From Chitinophaga eiseniae (lineage in GTDB: Bacteria; Bacteroidota; Bacteroidia; Chitinophagales; Chitinophagaceae): DNA of 64,000 nucleotides. Below, in pieces: positions 1 to 7,717 of this stretch. Position numbers and translations under genes: made by a program. The DNA lies in the NCBI RefSeq assembly GCF_900167135.1, contig NZ_FUWZ01000009.1, positions 1 through 64,000 on the forward strand, written 5' to 3'. The notes beneath the pieces were generated by a model. The model was given only the letters and a program-made list of their open reading frames with translations. It searched no databases and was not told the DNA's origin. How positions within the stretch are numbered: the stretch's first letter is position 1; each line of letters opens with the position of its first letter.

Positions 1-25
1 TGAAGTGAACCCAAAAGTTTAGACA
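1..25. repeat. Left terminal inverted repeat of the IS
   Basis: Starts TGAAGTG and ends TTAGACA. It pairs with 1428-1452 read on the other strand at 20 of 25 positions; the first seven and last seven bases are identical. Confidence 0.8.
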
Positions 26-35
26 GCTTTTTTGA

Positions 36-830
36 TTAAGCGGCTTGAGTTCGGTATTGTACTGGGCTCAAGCCGTTAAGTTTTTGTTTGATTCTGTCAT
101 TATTGTAATAGTGAATATAATTGACAATATTCTTTTTAAGCGTTTCGATTGATGTAAATTTTTTCAGATGGAACATTTCAGATTTCAGAATGGCGAAGAA
201 GCTTTCCATAGCTGCATTATCCAGGCAATTGCCTCTTCTTGACATGCTTTGCCTTATTCTTCTTTTTCGCAGCCTTTGTTGATACCCTTTCATTTGATAT
301 TGCCATCCTTGATCAGAATGGAGGATCGGTCTGGATTTTTCAGGCAACTTTTTTAGCGCCATTTCAAGCATATCCATAGTCTGATGGAACGTTGCCCGTT
401 TCGATAAGGTGTAGCTGATTATCTCTCCATTGTAAAGGTCCATAATTGGCGATAAATACAACTTTTTACCTGACACATTGAACTCCGTTACATCGGTCAC
501 CCACTTTTGATTAGGCTTCCGGGCGTTAAAATCTCTATTCAGCAGATTCCGGGCAATTTTTCCTTGCTGCCCTTTATAAGATTTGTACTTCTTCCTTCTA
601 ACAAGGCTTTTTAGACCGCACTCTTTCATTAGTCTGGCAACACGTTTATGGTTGATATGCATCCCACTGCTCTTTAGAGCATCCGTTATTCGGCGATAAC
701 CATATCTACCCTTATGCTGACGATAAATAGCTATTATTGAAGTTTTAACGTGATTATCCTTATCAGGTTGTACCGATTTTTTCAAGTAATAGTAAAAAGT
801 ACTCCGTGCCATCCCCGCTACTTTCAGCAA
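36..830 (-). CDS. IS3 transposase OrfB, DDE integrase catalytic part
   Basis: This is the catalytic half of an IS3 transposase, which cuts and joins DNA at the IS ends. The integrase core shows D113 (WVTDVTEF), D173 (LHSDQGW) and E209 (NAAMESFF), with 35 residues between the last two, the classical DD(35)E spacing. An N-terminal HTH_21-like segment (IYRQHKGRYGYRRI, about 35-48) precedes it. The only start in this frame near the 5' end is TTG at 830, but the frame stays open upstream to about 870 and overlaps the end of orfA in the -1 frame. The native product is therefore most likely an OrfAB fusion made by frameshifting, not a free OrfB. Confidence 0.9.
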   Translation of the reverse strand: MLKVAGMARSTFYYYLKKSVQPDKDNHVKTSIIAIYRQHKGRYGYRRITDALKSSGMHINHKRVARLMKECGLKSLVRRKKYKSYKGQQGKIARNLLNRDFNARKPNQKWVTDVTEFNVSGKKLYLSPIMDLYNGEIISYTLSKRATFHQTMDMLEMALKKLPEKSRPILHSDQGWQYQMKGYQQRLRKRRIRQSMSRRGNCLDNAAMESFFAILKSEMFHLKKFTSIETLKKNIVNYIHYYNNDRIKQKLNGLSPVQYRTQAA

Positions 831-853
831 TATTTCCTGATCGTAGGACCGCC

Positions 854-1408
854 TTAATTCCTGGATGGCTTTTGCTGCCTGCCTTGTGCTTTGGCAGCTT
901 TTTCCTGCTGAATTAAGGCGTCTAACTTTTTTAAAAATGCAAGCTCTGTGCGCAAATACTCGTTCTCTGCCTGCAAGGCAGCAAGCTTTTCCGCTTCGGG
1001 GTTAGACACTATTCTAGTGGTCTTTTTTTTCTTATTAGGCATTGCTGACTTTTTTCTACCTCTGTTTTCCATCAGTAAACCTCCTACTCCCTGGCTTTCA
1101 TATATCTTTAACCAACGACCTACTACACTATCGTTAGCAATACCAAAGAGTGCTGATGTCTGCAATAAAGATAGGTGCTTTTTTAGCATATATTTTATAA
1201 CCCGAACTTTAAACTCGCCCTCATAGCTGCCAGAGCGAAGCAACAACCCCTTCTTCCCAAACTGATTGTAAAGATTTACCCAGCGCTGAATACTCTTGTC
1301 GTTTCCTCCAATTTTACGTGCCGCAGAAGCCAGAGAGTCCTTACCAGAGATCACTGACTGTACTGCACCTATTTTTTGTTGATAACTGTATTTGATTCTT
1401 TTATTCAT
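854..1408 (-). CDS. IS3 transposase OrfA, DNA-binding part
   Basis: OrfA binds the terminal repeats. Two helix-turn-helix units are visible, near residues 20-50 (SLASAARKIGGNDKSIQRW) and 75-105 (LLQTSALFGIANDSVVGRW). They are followed by a basic linker (KKKKK) and a C-terminal leucine-zipper-like coiled coil at about 137-168 (EKLAALQAENEYLRTEL). This long OrfA is usual for IS150-like elements. It stops at 854, inside the upstream extension of the orfB frame. Confidence 0.88.
   Translation of the reverse strand: MNKRIKYSYQQKIGAVQSVISGKDSLASAARKIGGNDKSIQRWVNLYNQFGKKGLLLRSGSYEGEFKVRVIKYMLKKHLSLLQTSALFGIANDSVVGRWLKIYESQGVGGLLMENRGRKKSAMPNKKKKTTRIVSNPEAEKLAALQAENEYLRTELAFLKKLDALIQQEKAAKAQGRQQKPSRN
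867..877 (-). other. Probable programmed -1 frameshift site joining OrfA to OrfB
   Basis: On the minus strand the sequence GCAAAAGCC is read CAA-AAG-CCA in orfA and AAA-GCC in the orfB frame, which is exactly -1. A slip on the four A residues would give an OrfAB protein continuing ...KAIQELRRSYDQ into OrfB, a sequence typical of IS3 OrfB N-termini. The site lies five codons before the orfA stop. It is seen in sequence; frameshifting itself is inferred from the family. Confidence 0.65.
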
Positions 1409-1427
1409 AAAAAATGTCCCCTAAAAG

Positions 1428-1452
1428 TGTCTAACTTTTAGGGGGCACTTCA
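1428..1452. repeat. Right terminal inverted repeat of the IS
   Basis: Reverse complement starts TGAAGTGCCCCC and ends TTAGACA, matching the left end at 20 of 25 positions. It lies 20 bp upstream of orfA, the usual position of an IS3 promoter end. Confidence 0.8.
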
Positions 1453-1500
1453 TTTCCGGAACAGCTTTTTTTGTACCTTGGCCGAAATGAGACTCCCTCT

Positions 1501-2055
1501 ATGAGTATTGCAAGAGATAAACAGGCATATGCTGTCATCACCTGTTTGCTGTTCCTGAATGTAGTGCTTGATGTAGGCGCTGGATTCAGTATCCGCGGCT
1601 ACTGGCCCGACCGGATATTATTTTACCTCTGGCTCATTGGCACGGTATACATTATCGTCACTTATTACAAGGAGAGATTCGTTAAAATATATACGTGGGT
1701 GTTAGTCGCGCTAACCCTGTTGTCTACGCTTCCCATGATGATACCCTTTCTTACCATTGTGAGTGTGGGTTTCGCGCAGGATACCCGGTTCCGTAAAGTA
1801 CTGCCCGATAATTACCGTGTTCAGATGGGGGGTAAAAGCCCTATCGGCAATCGTATTTTTGAAGTCATGAAGGGCTTGGGCCCATTGGAAAGACTGGAGG
1901 GAGCAGCGAATATGAATCTGCTGGAAAGAGATCTTGGAACCGCTAAACTGGAAGACATTCAATCTGTGAAAGTGCTGCAGATGTGGCGGGACAGTAGCCG
2001 GATCGAGCTGCAGTTTCCTGATACCACCGTGCAGTTTCTCTTTAACAGAAAATAA
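1501..2055 (+). CDS. Unrecognised membrane protein
   Basis: 184 residues, family not recognised. Three hydrophobic segments lie at about 12-30, 38-52 and 62-84, followed by a soluble C-terminal half (about 90-184) that would sit on one side of the inner membrane. An in-frame TTG at 1471 exists, but ATG 1501 is the better start because the TTG lies only 19 bp from the IS end. The gene has a strong terminator right after the stop. Its upstream control region is now only 48 bp of non-IS DNA, so the IS may have changed its expression. Confidence 0.6.
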   Translation: MSIARDKQAYAVITCLLFLNVVLDVGAGFSIRGYWPDRILFYLWLIGTVYIIVTYYKERFVKIYTWVLVALTLLSTLPMMIPFLTIVSVGFAQDTRFRKVLPDNYRVQMGGKSPIGNRIFEVMKGLGPLERLEGAANMNLLERDLGTAKLEDIQSVKVLQMWRDSSRIELQFPDTTVQFLFNRK

Positions 2056-2059
2056 AAAA

Positions 2060-2089
2060 GGCAGGTGTTGTTGCAAACACCTGCCTTTT
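2060..2089. terminator. Bidirectional rho-independent terminator
   Basis: A perfect 10-bp stem (GGCAGGTGTT / AACACCTGCC, 2060-2069 and 2076-2085) with a 6-nt loop. T residues follow on the plus strand and an A run precedes it, so it also works on the minus strand. It separates the convergent genes ending at 2055 and 2096. Confidence 0.9.
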
Positions 2090-2095
2090 AAGGTA

Positions 2096-2494
2096 TCAGG
2101 ATAATGGATGAAGGCCGGCAGCAGGGTCTGTATGATGTTGACGGGCTTTGGAAATTCTTCTTCCCCGGAAAAACAGGTAGAGGTTCAGGAATAACATCAT
2201 ACCGAGATAGATGAAGAAACCACCCAGCTTGGTGCTCAGTACTTCCATCAGTTCACGCGGTGTCTCGAGATGCTGCCCGATTTCCATGATCCGGAAAGCA
2301 AACCCGATGTTCAGCAAATAAAACCCCGTTTCAAAAAGTTTGTTGGTCGCCAGTGCCAGTTCCTGTTTCCCGTGAAAAATGTCAATCATAAATATTTTAC
2401 TGTTTTTGAACAGTATCCAGGCTACGAGCCACGTAACGACAATGACTACGGGCAGATAAATCATGTAGGCGGAAAAGTTAAATGCGGGATGCAT
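2096..2494 (-). CDS. Small membrane protein, paralogue of the adjacent upstream gene
   Basis: 132 residues with hydrophobic helices near 10-28, 50-70 and 90-110. The family is not recognised. The central motif LFETGFYLLNIGFA closely matches ILLTGYYLVNIGYA in the product of 2498-2857, so the two arose by tandem duplication. It starts 3 bp after the upstream stop and is surely cotranscribed. The pair may form a heteromeric membrane complex, which is a guess from the tandem arrangement. Confidence 0.65.
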   Translation of the reverse strand: MHPAFNFSAYMIYLPVVIVVTWLVAWILFKNSKIFMIDIFHGKQELALATNKLFETGFYLLNIGFAFRIMEIGQHLETPRELMEVLSTKLGGFFIYLGMMLFLNLYLFFRGRRISKARQHHTDPAAGLHPLS

Positions 2495-2497
2495 ATG

Positions 2498-2857
2498 TTA
2501 TGGTTTTATGGGATGAAGTAATTGTTTTTTTCTGCTGATGTAGTAGATCGCACTCATATTGAAACAGTGCAGCAACCCCAACGTGAGGACAATTAACCCC
2601 GTGCTCTCCGTTATTTGCGTCACCAGTCCGGTAACTGTATGAATCGTTTGCCAGAAGGAGATCATCACAGTGGCGTAGCCAATGTTCACCAGGTAATAGC
2701 CGGTGAGCAGGATATTATTGATGGCTTCACACAGCGCTGTGTCCTGTGGTATCAGGCCGTGAATGAAAACCCTGCCGTTCCGGTAAAAACGAAGTCCTAC
2801 ATGTACTGTGATCAGATAAGTGATAACGAAGTAAATCAGATAGGCAAGGATGTTCAT
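2498..2857 (-). CDS. Small membrane protein, first of a tandem paralogous pair
   Basis: 119 residues with hydrophobic segments at about 3-20, 50-68 and 86-106 and a basic tail (SRKKQ). No known family is recognised. It shares overall layout and the TGYYLVNIGYA core with its downstream neighbour. A near-consensus Bacteroidota promoter lies 27 bp upstream of the ATG, making this the first gene of a two-gene operon. Confidence 0.65.
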   Translation of the reverse strand: MNILAYLIYFVITYLITVHVGLRFYRNGRVFIHGLIPQDTALCEAINNILLTGYYLVNIGYATVMISFWQTIHTVTGLVTQITESTGLIVLTLGLLHCFNMSAIYYISRKKQLLHPIKP

Positions 2858-2883
2858 GGCTTGTAAGTTTGCTTTTCTAATGT

Positions 2884-2914
2884 CAAAACTATTTAAAGTT
2901 TCGGTATTTTCAAA
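2884..2914 (-). promoter_or_regulatory. Bacteroidota sigma-A type promoter
   Basis: On the minus strand a TTTG box (plus-strand CAAA 2911-2914) is followed after 19 bp by TAGTTTTG (2884-2891), a perfect match to TAnnTTTG. Transcription would start near 2877 and lead into the membrane protein pair. Confidence 0.6.
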
Positions 2915-2982
2915 AAATATTGAAAGTTTTTTTGTGTGAAAGAGGTAGATGATTACCGGTAAAAAGGGGGCGGGGCAGCGGA

Positions 2983-3963
2983 CTAGCTGTCGGTCAACCG
3001 GCGGGCGTATTTATTTTTGTAATCCACCGGCGTCACGCCGGTAATCCGGCGAAACACCTCCCTGAAAGTTTGCATGTCGGTATAACCGGTGTAGATCATT
3101 ACCTCCTGAACGGACCTTCTGCCGATTTCGAGCTGGGTTTTGGCGCCTTCAATCCTGACGTGTTGTACATATTCTGCTACCGTATGACGGGTGGCTTTTT
3201 TGAACCGTCTTTCAAACGTGCGGCGGCTCATATTAAAGCGGAGCGCCAGCTCATCGACGGTGAATTTTTCCCGGTAGTGTTTTTCTATGTAGGCCTGGGC
3301 ATCCCGGATAATATCGTCGTCGTGATCTTTCAGTCCGTGAAAGACGATGAAAGGGGATTGCATATTTTTATCCAGGTCCACCGCGAAATATTTAGCGGCG
3401 TAAATGGCCACCTCGCGCCCTGCATACTTTTCCACCAGGTGCAGCAACAGGTTCCAGTAGGCGTTGCCGCCGCCGCTGGAATAGAGGCCCTGCTGATCGG
3501 TGATCATTCGTTCATCCACCACTTCAATAGCGGGATAATAGAATTTCAATTCATTGGCGCAGGACCAGTGCGTGGTACACTGTCTTCCTTTCAGTAATCC
3601 CGAAAATGCCAGCAGGAACACACCGGAGCCCAGACTGGCCACTTCCGCGCCTTCTTTGTATTGGGAGGCTGCCCAAAGGGTGTATTCCCGGTTGAGCATC
3701 ACGGCAGTGGTTAAATCTCCCGTGAGTGCCGGCACGATGATCAGGTCTGCATCTGTAATCTTTTCCAGCAGTACGTCCGGACGAATAGAAAAAGTCCCGT
3801 TCTCATACTGTACTTCTGCTGTTATGCCGGCCAGCTTCACGTCAAAGAGCGCCGGCTTTCCTTTTTCAGCCAGGAAGTCGTTGACACTATCGAATAAATG
3901 CCGGCAATCGGCAATAGAAGCTACCAGTGCATTGCGTACAGTGAGGATGTAGATGTGGACCAT
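2983..3963 (-). CDS. GlxA/FtrA-type AraC transcriptional regulator with DJ-1/PfpI domain
   Basis: 326 residues, the usual length for GlxA-like regulators. Residues 1-195 form a DJ-1/PfpI amidotransferase-like sensing domain; residues 218-320 are an AraC DNA-binding domain with both helix-turn-helix units (FTVDELALRFNMSRRTFERR and a second ending GVTPVDYK). At the nucleophile-elbow position GlxA-like proteins often have CTG, but here the sequence is SLGSG (110-114), so the domain is probably a ligand sensor without catalysis. It points away from the VOC gene at 4072; the 108-bp gap between them could hold shared control sites. The target is unknown. Confidence 0.85.
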   Translation of the reverse strand: MVHIYILTVRNALVASIADCRHLFDSVNDFLAEKGKPALFDVKLAGITAEVQYENGTFSIRPDVLLEKITDADLIIVPALTGDLTTAVMLNREYTLWAASQYKEGAEVASLGSGVFLLAFSGLLKGRQCTTHWSCANELKFYYPAIEVVDERMITDQQGLYSSGGGNAYWNLLLHLVEKYAGREVAIYAAKYFAVDLDKNMQSPFIVFHGLKDHDDDIIRDAQAYIEKHYREKFTVDELALRFNMSRRTFERRFKKATRHTVAEYVQHVRIEGAKTQLEIGRRSVQEVMIYTGYTDMQTFREVFRRITGVTPVDYKNKYARRLTDS

Positions 3964-4047
3964 GTCCCAAAGATAAGCCGAACCGATGACGCAATTACCT
4001 ACCTAAGGTTGTCGTATTCACCCGTTAGAAAGATGGGGGTTGGTATT

Positions 4048-4055
4048 TACCTTTG
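4048..4055 (+). promoter_or_regulatory. -7 box of the VOC/DUF4287 operon
   Basis: TACCTTTG is a perfect TAnnTTTG box 17 bp before the ATG at 4072. The -33 element is weak (TTAG at 4025-4028, 19 bp upstream), which suggests help from an activator. Confidence 0.5.
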
Positions 4056-4071
4056 TATCGTTCTAAAAGAA

Positions 4072-4509
4072 ATGATCATGCAGGCAATCACCACCTACTT
4101 TAATTTTATGGGTAACACAGAAGAGGCCCTGAATTTTTACAAGACGATTTTCGGAGGAGAAATCACCGCTTTGTCCCGTTTCAGTGATATGCCCGGCAGC
4201 GAGAAAATGCCGGCGCACGAGCGCAACAAGATTATGCATATGAGCCTGACGACCCAAAGCGGCGCCGTACTGATGGCCACTGACTTTCTCGAGTCTATGG
4301 AACAGCGGCTGGCAGTGGGCAATAATATACACCTGGTGATCAATACCGATTCAGAAAAGGAACTGGAGCAGCTGTTCGATATCCTGTCGGCCGGTGGTAA
4401 AGTGGAGATGCCCGTCAACAAGACTTTCTGGGGCGCTTATTTCGCTATGTGTGAAGACCGGTTTGGTATAAAATGGATGCTGAATTACAATTACCCGCAA
4501 AATAGTTAA
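4072..4509 (+). CDS. VOC-superfamily protein, PhnB/glyoxalase-like
   Basis: 145 residues. The N-terminal TYFNFMGNTEEALNFYKTIFGG and C-terminal WGAYFAMCEDRFGIKWMLNY are the signatures of the PhnB-like branch of the vicinal-oxygen-chelate fold, small cytoplasmic proteins that bind metals or small molecules. The actual substrate is unknown. Two in-frame ATGs (4072 and 4078) are equally possible starts. The DUF4287 gene starts 3 bp after the stop, so the two form an operon. Confidence 0.85.
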   Translation: MIMQAITTYFNFMGNTEEALNFYKTIFGGEITALSRFSDMPGSEKMPAHERNKIMHMSLTTQSGAVLMATDFLESMEQRLAVGNNIHLVINTDSEKELEQLFDILSAGGKVEMPVNKTFWGAYFAMCEDRFGIKWMLNYNYPQNS

Positions 4510-4512
4510 ACG

Positions 4513-4731
4513 ATGTCTTTTCAAGCCTATCTGGATAATATCCAAAAGAAAACCGGTAAAACGCCGGAGGATTTTCAAAAGCTGGCCACCAAAAAAGGGT
4601 TGCTGGAAAACGGCGCTCTTAAGCCGGGTGTGAAAGCCGGGCAGATTGTAGCGTGGCTGAAAGAAGAATACGAACTGGGGCATGGGCATGCCATGTCTAT
4701 TTACGCGTATTTCACCGGTAAAAGGGAGTAG
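4513..4731 (+). CDS. DUF4287 domain protein
   Basis: 72 residues, essentially one DUF4287 domain, recognised by MSFQAYLDNIQKKTGKTPED at the start and GHGHAMSIYAYF near the end. The function is unknown. DUF4287 is often found with VOC/PhnB or DUF5655 proteins, consistent with its position 3 bp downstream of the VOC gene. It is cytoplasmic with no membrane segment. Confidence 0.85.
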   Translation: MSFQAYLDNIQKKTGKTPEDFQKLATKKGLLENGALKPGVKAGQIVAWLKEEYELGHGHAMSIYAYFTGKRE

Positions 4732-4786
4732 GGGCGGGCTCAGGAAGTCCCTTCCCGTGCAACGGCCGCACCGGTATCGGAAAAAG

Positions 4787-5218
4787 TTATTGCCCTGCCC
4801 TTATTTTCTCCAGCAGCCGGTTGAGCTGCGTCACCTCGTGGTCATTCAGCGCGGCGTATACCTGGTCCAGTTTGTCCAGGTTGCGATCTACCTTTTTTAC
4901 CTTTTCCAATCCGCTGGCGGTGATGCTGACTGCTACCAGCCGTTTGTCAGCGGGATTGACGGTCTTGCTGACAAAACCTTTGAGGACGAGCCGGTCAACC
5001 AGCCTGGACACGCCCGCGTTTTTCTCTTCCATCTGTTCCAGTATTTCGGAAGTAGAGAGTGGCTGGCTGGCCATGTGAAGTATTTTGAGGACGTTATATT
5101 GCTGGGATGTAAGTTCGTAGTTGGCAAAAAAGAGTTGTGACTGGTCGTATGACCAGTTGAAAGTCCGGAGAAGATTAAGGCCTAGTTTTCTCCGGACAGG
5201 TATTTCCGTGTTTTTCAT
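4787..5218 (-). CDS. MarR-family transcriptional regulator
   Basis: 143 residues, normal MarR length. The winged helix-turn-helix spans about 38-105, with recognition-helix region NAGVSRLVDRLVLKGFV and the wing holding the family's D-x-R (DKR, 91-93). Dimer helices lie at both ends. It is the second gene of an operon behind the SDR gene, 23 bp downstream. It probably represses its own operon through the tandem palindromes at 6012-6043, which is an inference from position. Confidence 0.88.
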   Translation of the reverse strand: MKNTEIPVRRKLGLNLLRTFNWSYDQSQLFFANYELTSQQYNVLKILHMASQPLSTSEILEQMEEKNAGVSRLVDRLVLKGFVSKTVNPADKRLVAVSITASGLEKVKKVDRNLDKLDQVYAALNDHEVTQLNRLLEKIRAGQ

Positions 5219-5241
5219 AGCCTAAAACTACAAAAAGTTGT

Positions 5242-5988
5242 TTACTGGCAGAGGTAACCTCCATCCACGGGCAGATAAGCGCCTGTGCAGAAGCTGGCAT
5301 CGTCGGAGGCGAGGAAGAGAATGGCTTTGGCTATTTCTTCCGGTTTGCCGAGTCTTTTCATGGCATGTTTGGATTCCATGTAGGCACGGCTGTCAGCGGA
5401 TGCGTTGTCCATCAGCAGCGGCGTTTCGATATAGCCGGGACCGATCGTGTTGATGCGGATGTTGCTGGTACCGTTTTCCAATGCGGCCACTTTGGTCATG
5501 CCTACCAGTCCGTGTTTGGAGGCTGTGTAGGCAGCGATACCGATTTCGCCGACCTGGCTCATGATGGAACCTACGTTGACAATAGCGCCACCGGTATCCT
5601 GCCGGCGCATCCGGGCTATTTCATACTTCATGCCGTAGAAAACGCCGTTGAGGTTTACACCGGTGACTTTCTGCCATTCTTCGATGCTTTTCTCGTGTAT
5701 GGGGGAGGCATCTACGATGCCGGCGTTGTTGATGGCCACGTCGAGCCGGCCAAACTGCGCTACGGTGGCGGCCACGGCATTTTCCATGTCTTCCGGTTTG
5801 GAGACGTCGCAGGCAATGAAGGCCGCTTCAGCGCCTTCCTGTAGTATGTCGTCGAGTGCCTGCTGGTTGAGCCGCAGGTCTGCAATCATTATGCTGGCGC
5901 CTTCACGTGCTGCCAGTATGGCGGTAGCTTTACCTATGCCGGAGATACCACCGGTAATCAACATCACTTTGTTCTCAAAACGTTTCAT
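5242..5988 (-). CDS. Short-chain dehydrogenase/reductase (classical SDR)
   Basis: 248 residues, a typical classical SDR. It shows the NAD(P) motif TGGISGIG (12-19), NNAG (87-90), and the catalytic S141, Y154 and K158 (YTASK). D38 after the second strand (IADL) suggests a preference for NAD over NADP. The substrate is unknown. The start is set at ATG 5988: the upstream ATG at 6009 falls inside the predicted -7 box. It leads an operon with the MarR gene, an arrangement typical of substrate-induced SDR/MarR modules. Confidence 0.88.
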   Translation of the reverse strand: MKRFENKVMLITGGISGIGKATAILAAREGASIMIADLRLNQQALDDILQEGAEAAFIACDVSKPEDMENAVAATVAQFGRLDVAINNAGIVDASPIHEKSIEEWQKVTGVNLNGVFYGMKYEIARMRRQDTGGAIVNVGSIMSQVGEIGIAAYTASKHGLVGMTKVAALENGTSNIRINTIGPGYIETPLLMDNASADSRAYMESKHAMKRLGKPEEIAKAILFLASDDASFCTGAYLPVDGGYLCQ

Positions 5989-6006
5989 AGTCTGTCGGTT
6001 TTTAAT

Positions 6007-6043
6007 CAAATTTAATGATTAGTCATTAATGATTAGTCATTAA
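6007..6043 (-). promoter_or_regulatory. Promoter and tandem palindromic operator of the SDR-marR operon
   Basis: AATGATTAGTCATT occurs twice in direct contact (6014-6027 and 6028-6041). Each copy is an inverted repeat AATGA-TTAG-TCATT. They abut a perfect -7 box read on the minus strand, TAAATTTG (6007-6014). A dimer bound at each copy would cover the promoter. The likely ligand is the MarR protein encoded in the same operon. Confidence 0.65.
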
Positions 6044-6173
6044 AATGTTAAGGTTATGTTTTTTAACAGTTGGCTCGACAGGGGAGCCGACATGAGTTGA
6101 CAAATACCTGGCGGTTTTACCGGTCAAATAATGGTTTTCACCGATAGCCGAATGTATTTCAACCGGAAAATGC

Positions 6174-6203
6174 TTTGTAATAGCCGGATCGGATGTACCT
6201 TTG
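6174..6203 (+). promoter_or_regulatory. Promoter of the MFS transporter gene
   Basis: TTTG (6174-6177), 18 bp, then TACCTTTG (6196-6203), a close match to the Bacteroidota consensus. Transcription would start near 6210, leaving a leader of about 90 nt before the ATG at 6301. The rest of 6044-6300 shows no gene. Confidence 0.65.
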
Positions 6204-6300
6204 TGACCCTATAAAACACGTGAAGCCATGAGAAAAGCATAACACAACGTATTTTGTTCCCCGTTTTTTGAAAAACATTCTATTATCGCAATTCACTACT

Positions 6301-7584
6301 ATGCATACCACTTCCAAAAAAGCTGCGATTAGCTTTATTTTTATCACTTTGCTGATTGATGTGATGGGTTGGGGGCTGATCATCCCGGTGATGGCTGATC
6401 TGATTGCCCAGCTGAAGCACATTCCGGTCAATGAAGCCAGTACCTACGGCGCCCTGTTATTATCTGTTTTTGCCATCACACAATTCTTATTTGCTCCGGT
6501 CATCGGTAACCTGAGCGACCGCTACGGCCGCCGCCCTGTGTTGCTGCTGTCCCTCTTAGGATTCGGTATAGACTACATCATTCTGGCCCTGGCGCCTCAC
6601 TATGGATGGTTGTTCATTGGCCGCGTGATAGCGGGCATTACCGGCGCCAGCTTTACCACTGCCACTGCTTACATTGCAGACGTGAGCACTGACGAAACTT
6701 CCAAAGCCAAAAACTTCGGGCTTATCGGCGCCGCCTTTGGTCTCGGTTTCGTATTGGGCCCTGCGCTGGGCGCGCTGCTGGCCACCTGGGGCATCCGTGC
6801 GCCATTTTACGCCGCCGCTGCGCTCTGCCTGCTCAACTGCCTCTATGGTTATTTCCTGCTGCCGGAATCGCTGACCAAAGAAAACCGCCGGCCGTTTGAA
6901 TGGAAACGGGCCAACCCGTTCGGCTCCCTGAAGTTTCTGACCCGTCACCCCGAAATCGGCGGACTGGCGTTCAGCTTCTTCCTGATATACCTCGGTAGCC
7001 AGGCGGTACAGGGCAACTGGAACTTCTTTACCATCTACCGTTTCAACTGGAGCGAGAAAATGGTAGGTATCTCCCTCGCTGTAGTAGGCGTGCTGGTAGG
7101 TGCTGTACAGGCAGGGCTCACCAGGGTCATTAACCCGAAAATCGGGAACGAAAAAAGTATCTATCTCGGCCTGTCTTTATATGCGCTCGGCCTGCTGCTG
7201 TTCGCTTTCGCCACACAAGGATGGATGATGTTCGCTTTCCTGATACCTTACTGTTTGGGTGGTATCTGCGGACCTTCTCTCCAATCAGTGATATCCGGCC
7301 ATGTGCCCCCGAACCAGCAGGGAGAACTGCAAGGCGCGCTGACCAGCCTCATGAGCCTGACCACGGTGATTGGTCCGCTGATCATGAACGGCACCTTTGC
7401 TTACTTTACCTCTGCCCAGGCGCCATTCTATTTCCCCGGTATGCATTTCCTGATCGGGGCGGTATGTATGATGCTCAGCGTGATCATCACTTATAAGGTG
7501 CTGACCCGCGAAAAAAGAGAGAACCCTGAACTGGCCGGCGTTATCAAAGGTGCTGCTTCCATGGGAGAAACACCGATGCATTAA
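6301..7584 (+). CDS. MFS transporter, TetA/MdtG-like drug:H+ antiporter
   Basis: 427 residues with 12 predicted membrane helices. MFS motif A, GNLSDRYGRRP, lies at 69-79 in the loop between helices 2 and 3, and the overall order resembles the tetracycline-efflux branch of DHA1 antiporters. ATG 6301 is chosen over TTG 6268 because the protein family starts close to KKAAISFIFITLLIDVMG. It is an inner-membrane exporter; the substrate cannot be read from sequence. It has its own promoter and terminator, so it is a single-gene unit. Confidence 0.88.
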   Translation: MHTTSKKAAISFIFITLLIDVMGWGLIIPVMADLIAQLKHIPVNEASTYGALLLSVFAITQFLFAPVIGNLSDRYGRRPVLLLSLLGFGIDYIILALAPHYGWLFIGRVIAGITGASFTTATAYIADVSTDETSKAKNFGLIGAAFGLGFVLGPALGALLATWGIRAPFYAAAALCLLNCLYGYFLLPESLTKENRRPFEWKRANPFGSLKFLTRHPEIGGLAFSFFLIYLGSQAVQGNWNFFTIYRFNWSEKMVGISLAVVGVLVGAVQAGLTRVINPKIGNEKSIYLGLSLYALGLLLFAFATQGWMMFAFLIPYCLGGICGPSLQSVISGHVPPNQQGELQGALTSLMSLTTVIGPLIMNGTFAYFTSAQAPFYFPGMHFLIGAVCMMLSVIITYKVLTREKRENPELAGVIKGAASMGETPMH

Positions 7585-7612
7585 TGCCGATATAATATTA
7601 TTCGCATGAAGG

Positions 7613-7645
7613 GCCGCTTTCCTCACACGGAAGCGGCTTTTTATT
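7613..7645 (+). terminator. Rho-independent terminator after the MFS gene
   Basis: Stem GCCGCTTTCC / GGAAGCGGC with one unpaired T and a short loop, followed by a T run from 7638. Confidence 0.8.
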
Positions 7646-7717
7646 TTAAGAAAAGCAGGAGAGCGGTTTAAAGCCTGAAAGTTGTTGTATTTTCGTAGTT
7701 CGAAATTTATATATATA

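Larger units (their letters stand above)
1..1452 (-). mobile_element. IS3-family (IS150-like) insertion sequence, apparently complete
   Basis: The element holds two overlapping reading frames on the minus strand, orfA and orfB, typical of IS3 elements. It starts with TG and ends with CA, and its 25-bp ends match at 20 of 25 positions as inverted repeats. The long 184-residue OrfA with two helix-turn-helix units fits the IS150 subgroup. The left end coincides with base 1 of the window, so the left flank and target duplication cannot be seen. Both frames are open, so the copy may be active. It ends 48 bp before the start of the membrane protein gene at 1501. Confidence 0.9.
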
